From Desulfobacteraceae bacterium 4572_130 (GTDB taxonomy: Bacteria; Desulfobacterota; Desulfobacteria; Desulfobacterales; Desulfobacteraceae), in the NCBI GenBank assembly GCA_002084425.1, contig NBLN01000002.1, positions 1-64,000 on the forward strand: a stretch of DNA of 64,000 nucleotides, written 5' to 3'. Positions 53,172-61,664 of this stretch are shown here, in pieces. Within the stretch, counting starts at the first letter, position 1, and the number at the start of each line of letters is the position of its first letter. A model generated the notes under the pieces. The model had not been told where the DNA came from and did no database searches. It saw nothing but the letters and a program-made list of their open reading frames with translations. A program made the position numbers and the translations under genes.

Positions 53172-54105
53172 ATGAAAATAGGAATAATTGGTCTGCCTCA
53201 GACAGGAAAAAAAACTTTATTTCAGATTTTAACGCAAAAAAAATTAAATGACCATGAACAATTTTTAAAGCCTGTACTTGGAACAGCAGATATTTTTGAT
53301 ACAAGATTTGATTCTCTGGTTAAAATGTATTCTCCCAAAAGCACGATAAGGGCACGAATTAATCTTGTTCTTTTGCCAAAAATGGAGCAGGAAACAATTT
53401 TAAAAGGCGATATTTTTAAAGATATTGCTGATATGGATGCAATCTGCCATGTAATACGCTCTTTTAAAGATGATGCTGTTTATCATGCCAAGGGTTCTGT
53501 TGATTCCATAAGAGATGCAGAAATGGTAAATTCTGAATTAATTATTTATGACCAGATATTTGTGGAAAAAAGAATTGAAAGAATTCAAGATACAATAAAA
53601 AAAATAAAAGATGAAAAACAAATAAAGGAACTTGCTTTATTGGAAAAAATGCAAAAACATCTTGAAAATGAAAAGCCTCTAAGACTTATGGAACTTTCTA
53701 AAGATGAAGAAGCAATTTTCTGCAAAACTTGAATCTGAAATTATACTTCTTGATACTGATCAGGAAAAAACTGAATTCTTAGAAGTTCTTGGAATCAGAG
53801 AAACAGCCCTTGAAATGCTTACAAAACTTTGTTTAAAATCCCTTGGGTTAATTTCCTTTTTTACTGTGGGAAAAGATGAAGTAAAACAATGGCTTGTTAG
53901 AAAAAACTCTTTTGCACCTGTTGCAGCTGGGGTTATTCATTCAGATCTTCAAAGGGGTTTTATTAGAGCAGAAGTTATAAAATATAATGATTTAATGGAA
54001 TTTGGAACTGAGGCAGAACTTAAAAAAAATGGAAAGCTTTATGTTCAAGGAAAAGATTATATTGTTAATGATGGAGATATTTTAAATATTCGGTTTAAAG
54101 TTTAA
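53172..54105 (+). pseudogene. YchF-like (Obg-related) P-loop protein broken by an internal deletion
   Basis: A YchF/DUF933-type ATPase split into two frames. The first (53172-53732) has the P-loop GLPQTGKKTLF, CHVIRSF, VNSELIIYDQ and the coiled-coil stalk, up to LRLMELSKDEEAI. The second frame enters at about 53713-53721 and gives SAKLESEIILLD, LITFF-like LISFFTVGKDEVKQW, the TGS-like AAGVIHSDLQRGFIRAEVI and GKDYIVNDGDI. Compared with E. coli YchF, about 35-46 residues between the two parts are lost, including the base-specificity region (NVNED in E. coli). The N-terminal domain also lacks a clear DIAGLVKG motif, as in diverged YchF paralogues. Non-functional as written. Confidence 0.85.
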
Positions 54106-54378
54106 TGGCAAAAGTAAAATCCTTTCATATATTTATTATTTAGTAGGTTAGTTAAAATATTGAGTTTGTCTTTTTCAGACATAGATTGCCTTATTTAAAA
54201 TATAATCTTTAACATATGGCTTGAGATATTTTTTTCTATTATCATTTTGTTCATCTTGGGCAAAGGAACCTATTATACTAATTTTTAAAATATGATAATT
54301 TAATTGAATATAAAAAAATAGTTTTTAAAAAATCTAGAATTTTTTCTTTGTTTAATATAGGGCATCTTTCTAATATTT

Positions 54379-54441
54379 TAACCACAAAAGACACAAAATC
54401 TTAAAAAAAAAAGCTTTATATTGCGTCTTGTAGTGGTTTTT
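54379..54441. repeat. ACCACGAA-type inverted repeat
   Basis: AACCACAAAAGACACAAAATC at left and TTGCGTCTTGTAGTGGTT at right. It is the only structure in the 54106-54478 spacer between convergent genes and may act in transcription termination. Confidence 0.6.
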
Positions 54442-54478
54442 ATAATGTAAATCCATTAATCTATAATAAGCTCAGCCT

Positions 54479-54868
54479 TTAAGATTTCCAATGTCCATGT
54501 AAATTGCAATATGCCCGTGCTGTAACATTTGAATCATCAGTAAAAAAAACAGCTTCAGGGTCTTGATTAGATTTTAAAAACTGTTTGCTTGTTTTTTCTC
54601 CTGCAATAATTTCAATCCATTCAATATAATGTTTTTCTTCCATTGGATGGGCAATTTCACCCACAGAAATTTTTACACCCCCATCAATTTTTTCTATTTT
54701 GGGAACATGTTTTTCCTGAGCAGCATCAACTGTATTTTCTGTTAATAAACTCATGCTGGCACCACAACATTTTAAGGTACCTTTACCCTGATGTAATATT
54801 TCAACAATATTTCCACATACTTTACATTTATATACTTCATTTTTTTGTGTCATATTATTATATTCCAT
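54479..54868 (-). CDS. dfx: Desulfoferrodoxin (superoxide reductase)
   Basis: A 129-aa two-domain iron protein that reduces superoxide to peroxide in the cytoplasm of anaerobes. The N-terminal desulforedoxin-like domain has CKVCG and KCCG (Fe ligands). The C-terminal superoxide-reductase domain has KHVPKIE, HPMEEKHYIEWI and the AYCNLHGHW end, which supply the four His and one Cys of centre II. The start may instead be Met6 (MTQKNEVYKC). It lies downstream of rubrerythrin, which can remove the peroxide product. Confidence 0.96.
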   Translation of the reverse strand: MEYNNMTQKNEVYKCKVCGNIVEILHQGKGTLKCCGASMSLLTENTVDAAQEKHVPKIEKIDGGVKISVGEIAHPMEEKHYIEWIEIIAGEKTSKQFLKSNQDPEAVFFTDDSNVTARAYCNLHGHWKS

Positions 54869-54888
54869 TTTATTTTTTAATATTTTTT

Positions 54889-55452
54889 TTATAATACTTT
54901 AAAATGTGCTTGGTTATGGGCACAGGCAGGGCAAAGATTAAGGGCTTTTTTTCCTTTATGAACATAGCCGCAATTAATACATTGCCATTGAACTGAATTA
55001 TCTTTTTCAAAAACTTTATTTTCTTCAATATTTTTTGCAAAGTTAAGAAAGATTTTTTCATGGTATTTTTCTGCAATTGCTATAGAATCAAATATTTTTG
55101 CAATATCTTTAAATGATTCATCCCTTGCAATTCTAGCAAAGGATGGATACATTTTTGTCCATTCGTGATTTTCACCATTTGCAGCAGACTTAAGATTTTC
55201 CAGTGTAGTTTTTATTTCTCCAAAAGGAAAAGTTCCTGTAATTTCTACTTCACCTCCTTTCATAAGTTTAAAAAGCTGTTTAGCATGTTGACTTTCCTGA
55301 TCTGCTATTTTTTCAAATGTTTCAGAAATTTCCCTAAATCCTTCTTTTCTGGCTTTACCTGCAAAATAGGTATATTTATTTCTTGCCTGGGATTCTCCTG
55401 TAAAAGCACTCATTAAATTTTTTTCTGTTTTAGTTCCAAGTAATTTATTCAT
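54889..55452 (-). CDS. rbr: Rubrerythrin
   Basis: A 187-aa peroxidase of anaerobes. The N-terminal ferritin-like di-iron domain (about 1-145) has FTGESQARNKYTYFA and EISETFEKIADQESQHAKQ, and the second pair ARDESF and AIAEKYHEKIF. The C-terminal rubredoxin-like domain (about 153-185) has CINCGYVHKG and CPACAHNQAHF, with two CxxC iron-binding pairs. Its start overlaps the yebG stop by 4 bp, so the two are coupled. dfx follows after 20 bp. Confidence 0.96.
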   Translation of the reverse strand: MNKLLGTKTEKNLMSAFTGESQARNKYTYFAGKARKEGFREISETFEKIADQESQHAKQLFKLMKGGEVEITGTFPFGEIKTTLENLKSAANGENHEWTKMYPSFARIARDESFKDIAKIFDSIAIAEKYHEKIFLNFAKNIEENKVFEKDNSVQWQCINCGYVHKGKKALNLCPACAHNQAHFKVL

Positions 55453-55775
55453 AATTTTTCCTTTATATTATTTTTTACATCAGATTTTTTATTTTTTGTT
55501 TGAGGTTTCTTTTTTTCAATTTCTGCTTTCTTAGTTTTTGTTGCAGGTTTAATTCCTCTTAAAATAGGCAGGATATTATCTTTGTTTTGTGCAATAAACA
55601 ATGAAATTTCTTCCATTTGTTCTTCATTTAATTTAGTTTTTTTAAGTTCAAAAAAATTGTATAAATTATCTGCAATATCAAGCATTTTATCATGGGCATC
55701 TGCTTCTTTTTTATTAGCAAAGGTCATTTTTTCAACTCCATTTCTAACAACAATGTATTTTATAATTACAGCCAT
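55449..55775 (-). CDS. yebG: YebG-family protein (DNA-damage-inducible in E. coli)
   Basis: A 108-aa protein whose first 75 residues (MAVIIKYIVVRNGVEKMTFANKKEADAHDKMLDIAD...) match YebG of E. coli, a small SOS-regulated protein of unknown function. The tail (about 76-108) is Lys-rich. It is the first gene of a three-gene unit with rbr and dfx, linking a DNA-damage-type protein with oxidative-stress enzymes. I did not identify a LexA box upstream. Confidence 0.88.
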   Translation of the reverse strand: MAVIIKYIVVRNGVEKMTFANKKEADAHDKMLDIADNLYNFFELKKTKLNEEQMEEISLFIAQNKDNILPILRGIKPATKTKKAEIEKKKPQTKNKKSDVKNNIKEKL

Positions 55776-55889
55776 TTTACTCTCCTTTATTCTATATAAA
55801 ACAAAATAGGCTTTTCTTTAATTTTTATAAATGTTTTATTCTTTGTTCTATAGCCAAATACTAATGATTTTGGTCTTTTATCATGCCAG

Positions 55890-55984
55890 TTTATATAAAA
55901 GAATTTATAATTGCTTAATATTCTTTAAAGTTTTGTTATGATGCAAACCAGGAATTAAAAACCAGATCTGCTTTAGGGGAGTTA
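55890..55984 (-). repeat. Dispersed 95-bp intergenic repeat, copy J
   Basis: Minus-oriented; TTATATAAAAGAATTTATAA at the left, AACCAGATCTGC and an altered hairpin (CTTTAGGGGAG) at the right. It overlaps the 3' end of ftsY. Confidence 0.75.
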
Positions 55985-56938
55985 TTCAAATAAAGCATTG
56001 ACAAATAATTTCGCATCAAAATCCTGAAGATCTTCAATGCTTTCACCAACACCTATATATTTTATTGGAATATTCATGTTTTTTGCAATACATGCCACAA
56101 TACCACCTTTGGATGTTCCATCAAGTTTTGTAAGTGCAATATCAGTTATTCCTATATATTCATGAAACAATTTTGCTTGGGAAAGTCCATTTTGTCCTGT
56201 TGTTGCATCAATTGTCATAAGGATTTCCTGGGGGGGCTGCTTTAATTTTTTTTCACAGCAAAGCTTTATTTTTTTTAATTCATTCATGAGATTTTTCTGG
56301 GTATGAAGCCTTCCTGCAGTATCTATTAAAAGTACATCAATATCTCTTGCTATTGCAGCTCCTACACTATCAAAAGCAACTGCTGCTGGATCTGAGCCTT
56401 CTTTATGTTTTATAATGGAAGCATTGGCTCTTTTTGCCCATATTTCAAGTTGTTCAATAGCAGCTGCCCTAAAAGTATCTGCTGCTGCAATCATTACTTT
56501 TTTTCCTTGTAAAGTATATCTTATTGCAAGTTTGCCTAGTGTAGTTGTTTTTCCTGTTCCATTTACACCTACTACCATAATAACATGGGGTTTTGATGGG
56601 ATTAGTTCATTAGATTTATCAGATTTTTCAGGAAAAAGTGATAAAAGTTCTTGTTTTAAAAGTTCTTTTAATTCATCTGCACTTGCTAATTTTTTAGATT
56701 TTTTTGAAATCTTTTTCATAATAAAATCAGTTATTTCAATGCCTATATCTGACATTATCAGGATTTCTTCTATTTCTTCCAAAAGATTTTCATCAATTGC
56801 TCTTTTTTTTGAAAAAAAGTTATCAATATCTGTAAAAAGAAAATTTTTTGTTTTGGAAAGACCTTGTATAAGTTTCTTAAAAACACCTGATGATTTTTCT
56901 CTTGATTTTTTCTTTTTTTTAAATAAATTTAGTACCAA
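55982..56938 (-). CDS. ftsY: Signal recognition particle receptor FtsY
   Basis: A 318-aa GTPase that docks SRP-ribosome complexes at the membrane. A short basic N-terminus replaces the long acidic A domain of E. coli. The N domain (about 25-105) has LLEEIEEILIMSDIG. The G domain has GVNGTGKTTTLGKLA (G1), ADTFRAAAIEQL, DTAGRLHTQKNLMNEL (G3), TKLDGTSKGG (G4) and GVGESIEDLQDF. The length and motifs are intact. Confidence 0.96.
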   Translation of the reverse strand: MVLNLFKKKKKSREKSSGVFKKLIQGLSKTKNFLFTDIDNFFSKKRAIDENLLEEIEEILIMSDIGIEITDFIMKKISKKSKKLASADELKELLKQELLSLFPEKSDKSNELIPSKPHVIMVVGVNGTGKTTTLGKLAIRYTLQGKKVMIAAADTFRAAAIEQLEIWAKRANASIIKHKEGSDPAAVAFDSVGAAIARDIDVLLIDTAGRLHTQKNLMNELKKIKLCCEKKLKQPPQEILMTIDATTGQNGLSQAKLFHEYIGITDIALTKLDGTSKGGIVACIAKNMNIPIKYIGVGESIEDLQDFDAKLFVNALFE

Positions 56939-56962
56939 TTTTTATTATTCCTTAATATTTTA

Positions 56963-57057
56963 TACTGCCTTAAGGCAGATTTAATTTTTAATTATTAGTT
57001 TACCTTACAACAAAACATAAAAGAATATTAAGCAGTTATAAGTTCTTTCATATAAAA
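56963..57057 (+). repeat. Dispersed 95-bp intergenic repeat, copy K
   Basis: Plus-oriented with the intact CTGCC-TTAA-GGCAG hairpin, between divergent ftsY and the SBF-like transporter. Confidence 0.8.
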
Positions 57058-57154
57058 TTGTTAGAATTTTTACAATGCCATCTTTTTTACATTTTTATTT
57101 TAAGTTAATCAAGCATGGCATTGTCTAACTTATTATAATTAAAAGGTATGACAA

Positions 57155-58135
57155 TTGATTGAAAAAATAAAAAAGTACTGGTTTCTTATTGGGCTTGTTA
57201 CTGTATTTGCAAGTGTTTTTTTTGATAAAACAGGTTTATTATCTTTAATAGGTGTTTTTTTGAAAAAAAATCATGGTCCTGATTTTATTATTTTTATAAT
57301 TTTTTTCTTGTCAGGCGTAATTCTGGAAATTGAAAATTTAAAACAAGGTATTAAAGATATTAAAATAACATTTTTAACTCTTTTTATTATATTTATCTTT
57401 TCTCCTATAGTTGCTTTATTACTTATTAAGATTAGCCCTGTGGAAACAGGCATTATTATTGGAATTTTTCTTGTAGCTGTTATGCCTACTACTCTTTCCA
57501 GTGGAGTTGTTATGACACAAACCGCTGGAGGCAATATGGCACATGCTTTATTTATTACAGTTTTAGCAAATTTTATATCTATAGTTACAATTCCCTTTTC
57601 CCTTGCAATTTTATTATCTTTTCTAGGTAAACAAACTATGGTGGAATTTAATCAAATAGCAATTATAAAAAAACTTTGTTTTCTAGTTCTTTTTCCAATG
57701 TTAATTGGGATGAATGTAAAAATTATTTTTAAAACAATTAAAAATAAAATTAAACAAAAAATACAAATTACAAATCAGATTTTTGTTATTTTAATGATTT
57801 TTATTGCAGGTTCCGGCACAAAGAAAATTTTTTTTGAAAAAAATGAGATTATTTTTAAAGTACTTTGCATGGTTATTCTTTTTCATATTCTTCTTCTTTG
57901 TTGTGCATTTTTACTTTCATATATCTTTAAAATAAAAAAAGGAAAACGCGAGAGCCTGATTTTTATGGGATCTCAAAAAACTCTACCTCTTTCTGTAATA
58001 CTTCAATTAACTCTTTTCCCTGAATATAAAACAGCACTTCTTGTGTGTGTAATGCATCATATAATTCATCTTATAATTGATGGATATATTGCAGTAAAAC
58101 TTGGGCATAAATTAACTATTTTAAAAAATGATTAA
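57155..58135 (+). CDS. SBF-like (BASS superfamily) membrane transporter
   Basis: A 326-aa inner-membrane protein with nine to ten hydrophobic segments. MPTTLSSGVVMTQTAGGNMAHAL, FFLSGVILEIENLKQGI and FMGSQKTLPLSVIL match the SBF-like/YfeH branch of the bile-acid:sodium symporter superfamily. The substrate is unknown. The TTG at 57155 is chosen because AAAGG lies 8 nt upstream and an out-of-frame ATG at 57148 stops after four codons. The 58136-58440 spacer after it contains repeat copy L and no gene. Confidence 0.85.
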   Translation: MIEKIKKYWFLIGLVTVFASVFFDKTGLLSLIGVFLKKNHGPDFIIFIIFFLSGVILEIENLKQGIKDIKITFLTLFIIFIFSPIVALLLIKISPVETGIIIGIFLVAVMPTTLSSGVVMTQTAGGNMAHALFITVLANFISIVTIPFSLAILLSFLGKQTMVEFNQIAIIKKLCFLVLFPMLIGMNVKIIFKTIKNKIKQKIQITNQIFVILMIFIAGSGTKKIFFEKNEIIFKVLCMVILFHILLLCCAFLLSYIFKIKKGKRESLIFMGSQKTLPLSVILQLTLFPEYKTALLVCVMHHIIHLIIDGYIAVKLGHKLTILKND

Positions 58136-58318
58136 AATTATATCAGATAAAATATAATTTGCAATCTCATCTACCATATGGCGTATGTATGAATTATATG
58201 CAGTGCCATATGATGCGCTATCTTTTACCAATAACATTATAATGATAGTTTATCTTGTTATTGAAAGACTTTACATTATTTTTTTATTAATATAAAAATA
58301 TTTTTATACTTTTTTTAG

Positions 58319-58405
58319 TAGCTGCTATGACACAGATTTAGCTCTTGGTTTACCTTACAACAAAACATGAAAGAGTATTAAGTATCTATAAGTTTTTTTA
58401 TAATA
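58319..58405 (+). repeat. Dispersed 95-bp intergenic repeat, copy L
   Basis: Plus-oriented; hairpin end diverged (CTGCTATGACACAG), but GTTTACCTTACAACAAAACATGAAAG is intact. Lies before the binding-protein gene. Confidence 0.7.
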
Positions 58406-58440
58406 AATATTATAAATTTTTACATAGGAGATTTTAAAAA

Positions 58441-59268
58441 ATGAAAAAAAGTTTAGTAAGTTTACTTGCTTTGATAATTGGACTTATTTTTTGTGTTTCA
58501 AGCGTTTCCTTTGCTGCTGATATTGAACATGCAAAAAAATCAACAATTGAAAAAATTTTAAAAAGAGGTGAGCTGAGAGTTGGATTTGAAGCAGGGTACA
58601 TGCCCTTTGAAATGACTGATACAAAGGGAAGATTTGTAGGTTTTGATATTGATATTGCAAAGGCAATGGCAAAGGCAATGGGTGTTAAATTTGTTCCTGT
58701 TAATGTAGCATGGGATGGAATTATACCTTCTCTTATTACTGATAAATTTGATATAATTATGAGTGCTATGACAGTTACTCAGGAAAGAAATTTAAAGGTA
58801 AATTTTGTTGATCCTTATATTATTGTTGGACAAACTATACTTATTAACAATAAACTTAAAGATACTGTTAAAACACATAAAGATCTTAATAATAAAAACT
58901 ATACTATTACTTCAAAACTTGGGACAACTGGTGAAGCAGCCATAAAAAGAGAAATTTCAAAAGCTCAATATAAATCCTTTGAAACACAGACAGAAGCATT
59001 GCTTGAAGTTGTAAATGGTAAAGCTGATGCTTTTGTTTATGACCTTCCATTTTGTGTTGTAGCTATGGCACAGCAAGGAAAAGGCAGACTTACTTTTCTT
59101 GATAAACCTTTTACATATGAACCTTTGGGATGGGCAATAAATAAAGGTGATTCAGATTTTGCAAATTGGCTTAATAACTTTTTAAGACAAATTAAAAATG
59201 ATGGAACATATGACAAAATATATAACAAATGGATAAAGTCCACTAAATGGCTTAGAAATGTTCAATAG
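58441..59268 (+). CDS. Polar amino-acid ABC transporter substrate-binding protein
   Basis: A 275-aa periplasmic family 3 binding protein. Signal peptide about 1-25 (cleavage after SFA-A). GELRVGFEAGYMPFEMTDTKGRFVGFDIDIAKAMA is the family signature near the N-terminus. The ligand-binding region continues with VAWDGIIPSLITDKFDIIMSAMTVTQER (the Arg normally binds the amino-acid carboxylate). It belongs with the permease and ATPase downstream. Ligand specificity cannot be told, though glutamine, glutamate or histidine are usual for this family. Confidence 0.93.
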   Translation: MKKSLVSLLALIIGLIFCVSSVSFAADIEHAKKSTIEKILKRGELRVGFEAGYMPFEMTDTKGRFVGFDIDIAKAMAKAMGVKFVPVNVAWDGIIPSLITDKFDIIMSAMTVTQERNLKVNFVDPYIIVGQTILINNKLKDTVKTHKDLNNKNYTITSKLGTTGEAAIKREISKAQYKSFETQTEALLEVVNGKADAFVYDLPFCVVAMAQQGKGRLTFLDKPFTYEPLGWAINKGDSDFANWLNNFLRQIKNDGTYDKIYNKWIKSTKWLRNVQ

Positions 59269-59305
59269 AATTAGAATTTAATATAAAAAACCAGTTAAAT
59301 CAAAA

Positions 59306-59396
59306 TAACTATTATGAGACAGATCTGATTTTTAATTTTTGGTTTGCCTTAGAATGAAATATAAAAGAATATTAAGTAATTATAAGTTCTTTTATT
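59306..59396 (+). repeat. Dispersed 95-bp intergenic repeat, copy M
   Basis: Plus-oriented, inside the ABC transporter operon between binding protein and permease, with AGACAGATCTGATTTTTAATT and the core. Confidence 0.75.
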
Positions 59397-59452
59397 AAAT
59401 AGTTTGGGTTTAACTGGTTTTTTATTAGTTTTTTTGGGGGTTTAATTTATAA

Positions 59453-60469
59453 ATGAGTTCCTCTTCTCTTCTTAAAAAAAAACAAAATAGATCCTTTGTT
59501 TTTTGGGGTATTATATTTTTTATAGTAATAAGTTTTTGTATTGGAGGGCTTTATTACTGCACACTTAAAATTGATTATACTTGGCGCTGGTACCGTGTCC
59601 CACAATATTTTTATTATAATAGTGAAACTAAAATAGAATCAGAAAATACAGGTATAGTTGATTTAATTAATAAAAAAGATACTGAAATTGTTATCACCAT
59701 AATAGACGATAATGGTGAGGTTCATCAATACAGTTGTCTGGAAAAAAATGTGCATATAGAGATAGCAAAGGGTGACTATGTTTTTAAGGGAGATATATTA
59801 CTAACATATAATAAATGGAAAGTTGGTATTCTTTTACAAGGACTCTGGCTTACATTAAAAGTTAGTATTATTGCAAGTTTATTTGGCATGGTTATTGGTA
59901 TTTTTACAGGATTTGCAAGAATATCTTCAAATCCTGCATTTAAGTGGTTTGCTATAACATATATTGAAATTATTCGCGGGTCTCCTCTTCTAGTTCAGAT
60001 TTTTATCTGGTATTTTGTTCTTGGAACATTGATTAATACTTTGCTTACCCAATATGGTTTGTTATTAATTCCTCCATTATGGTTTGGTATTGCATCTCTT
60101 GCAACATTTACAGGAGCTTATGTTGCTGAAATTGTAAGAGCAGGTATTCAATCTATTAATAAGGGGCAGACAGAAGCATCCCGGTCTCTGGGAATGACCT
60201 ATGTTCAAAGCATGACTTATATTATTTTTCCTCAGGCTTTTAGAAGAATTATTCCTCCTCTTGCAGGACAGTTCATAAGTCTTGTCAAAGATTCCTCACT
60301 TCTTGGAATTATTGCCATACGAGAGTTAACAAAAGCAACAAGAGAGGTTGTAACAACAAGCCTTCAACCTTTTGAACTTTGGTTTGTATGTGCGATTTTA
60401 TATTTAGTTTTAACTTTTACCTTGTCCATGCTTTTGCAATATCTGGAAAAAAGGATGATTAATTCATGA
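59453..60469 (+). CDS. Polar amino-acid ABC transporter permease with a periplasmic N-terminal insertion
   Basis: A 338-aa HisM/GlnP-type permease. TM1 (about 17-39) is followed by about 85 extra residues (40-125) before the conserved core begins at [12 protein letters not shown]. The insert has [24 protein letters not shown] and [17 protein letters not shown], a repeating beta pattern like a biotinyl/lipoyl-type barrel-sandwich. The core carries [34 protein letters not shown] (the EAA loop contacting the ATPase) and [16 protein letters not shown]. The stop overlaps the ATPase start (ATGA). Confidence 0.9.
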   Translation: MSSSSLLKKKQNRSFVFWGIIFFIVISFCIGGLYYCTLKIDYTWRWYRVPQYFYYNSETKIESENTGIVDLINKKDTEIVITIIDDNGEVHQYSCLEKNVHIEIAKGDYVFKGDILLTYNKWKVGILLQGLWLTLKVSIIASLFGMVIGIFTGFARISSNPAFKWFAITYIEIIRGSPLLVQIFIWYFVLGTLINTLLTQYGLLLIPPLWFGIASLATFTGAYVAEIVRAGIQSINKGQTEASRSLGMTYVQSMTYIIFPQAFRRIIPPLAGQFISLVKDSSLLGIIAIRELTKATREVVTTSLQPFELWFVCAILYLVLTFTLSMLLQYLEKRMINS

Positions 60470-61197
60470 TAGATGTTAAAAATATATATAAGACTTTTTT
60501 TGTGCCCCATAGAGTTGATGCTCTTGTTAATGTAACAGCAAAAATAAAGGCAGGAGAAGTTGTTGTAATTATTGGTCCTTCAGGTTCAGGTAAAAGTACT
60601 TTTTTAAGATGCTTAAACAGACTGGATACTGCAAACAAAGGAAATATATTTATTGATGGAATAGATGTTCTTCATCCATCAACAAATATAAATTTAGTTA
60701 GAGCTGAAGTTGGTATGGTTTTTCAGTCCTTTAATCTTTTTCCCCATAAAACAGTAAAAGAAAATGTAAGTCTTGCTCAGCAAATAGTTCGGAAAAGACC
60801 TCAAAAAGAATATCAAGAAATAACAATGAGTCTTTTAAAAAAAGTAGGAATAGAGGATAAAAAAGAAGTATATCCTAGTCAACTTTCAGGGGGCCAGCAG
60901 CAAAGAGTTGCAATAGCAAGGGCTCTTGCTATGAATCCTAAGGTTATGCTATTTGATGAGCCAACATCAGCCCTTGATCCTGAAATGATAAGTGAAGTTC
61001 TGGATGTTATGAAGGAACTTGCAAAAGATGGTATGACAATGGTTGTTGTAACACATGAAATGGGGTTTGCAAGGGAAGTAGCAGACAGGGTTATTTTTAT
61101 GGATCAAGGCTCTATTGTTGAAGTTGGAACTCCTGAACATTTCTTTAAAACTCCTGAACATGCCAGAACAAAGCTTTTTTTAAAACAAATTTTATAG
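60466..61197 (+). CDS. Polar amino-acid ABC transporter ATP-binding protein
   Basis: A 243-aa GlnQ/HisP-type ATPase. Walker [11 protein letters not shown]-loop [13 protein letters not shown], signature [15 protein letters not shown], Walker [16 protein letters not shown] and switch [15 protein letters not shown] are all intact. It overlaps the permease gene by 4 bp. It is the last gene of the transporter operon, followed by a 467-bp spacer. Confidence 0.95.
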   Translation: MIDVKNIYKTFFVPHRVDALVNVTAKIKAGEVVVIIGPSGSGKSTFLRCLNRLDTANKGNIFIDGIDVLHPSTNINLVRAEVGMVFQSFNLFPHKTVKENVSLAQQIVRKRPQKEYQEITMSLLKKVGIEDKKEVYPSQLSGGQQQRVAIARALAMNPKVMLFDEPTSALDPEMISEVLDVMKELAKDGMTMVVVTHEMGFAREVADRVIFMDQGSIVEVGTPEHFFKTPEHARTKLFLKQIL

Positions 61198-61664
61198 AAT
61201 TTGTTTATGATTAATTTAAAAGTATAGGAATTTTCATTTTTTATGTATTAAATAAAGATGTTATAAAAATCTCCTTTATATTTTTTATTAGGTTTTAGTG
61301 TTTTTTCTAGGTTGGTGTTTATAGTTTAATAAATTTTTTAAAGAAAAGTATGAAAAAGATAAAATCAATTATATTGATTATTTTATAAAATTTAATTTTA
61401 CTAGAAAACATAGCATTAAAACAAATTTCACATAAAGGATAAAATAGAACCATATATACAATATCTAGTTATTTCTTGACAATAACCTACTATATATTGT
61501 AGTTTTTCTAGTGTAGTTTATGTTTTGTATTTAATTTTATCTAACCCTGATAATTAATATTTTGTATTTTAAAGTCTTTTAAAAAACGCTAGTGTATAAA
61601 GTAGATGGAAAATTTTTATCATGCCATCATTTTTTTATAATACTATCAAATACTAGGGGACAAA
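61198..61664. other. Non-coding spacer before PPi-PFK
   Basis: No gene is seen. It contains a half ACCACGAA-type block (about 61287-61316). A perfect TTGACA (61476-61481) is flanked by an inverted 8-mer pair, TACAATAT at 61457-61464 and ATATTGTA at 61494-61501, which could be an operator around a promoter. No convincing -10 element lies at the right spacing. Confidence 0.35.

Noticed and set aside
56415-56984. 189-codon plus-strand open frame
   Set aside because: It is antisense to ftsY with no family resemblance; an open shadow frame caused by base composition.
37673-59396. CRISPR array
   Set aside because: The dispersed 95-bp repeats are far apart, in both orientations and without regular spacers; no cas gene is present.
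61476-61498. Promoter with TTGACA and TATATATT before PPi-PFK
   Set aside because: The spacing between the two elements is only about 9-11 bp, too short for a sigma-70 promoter.
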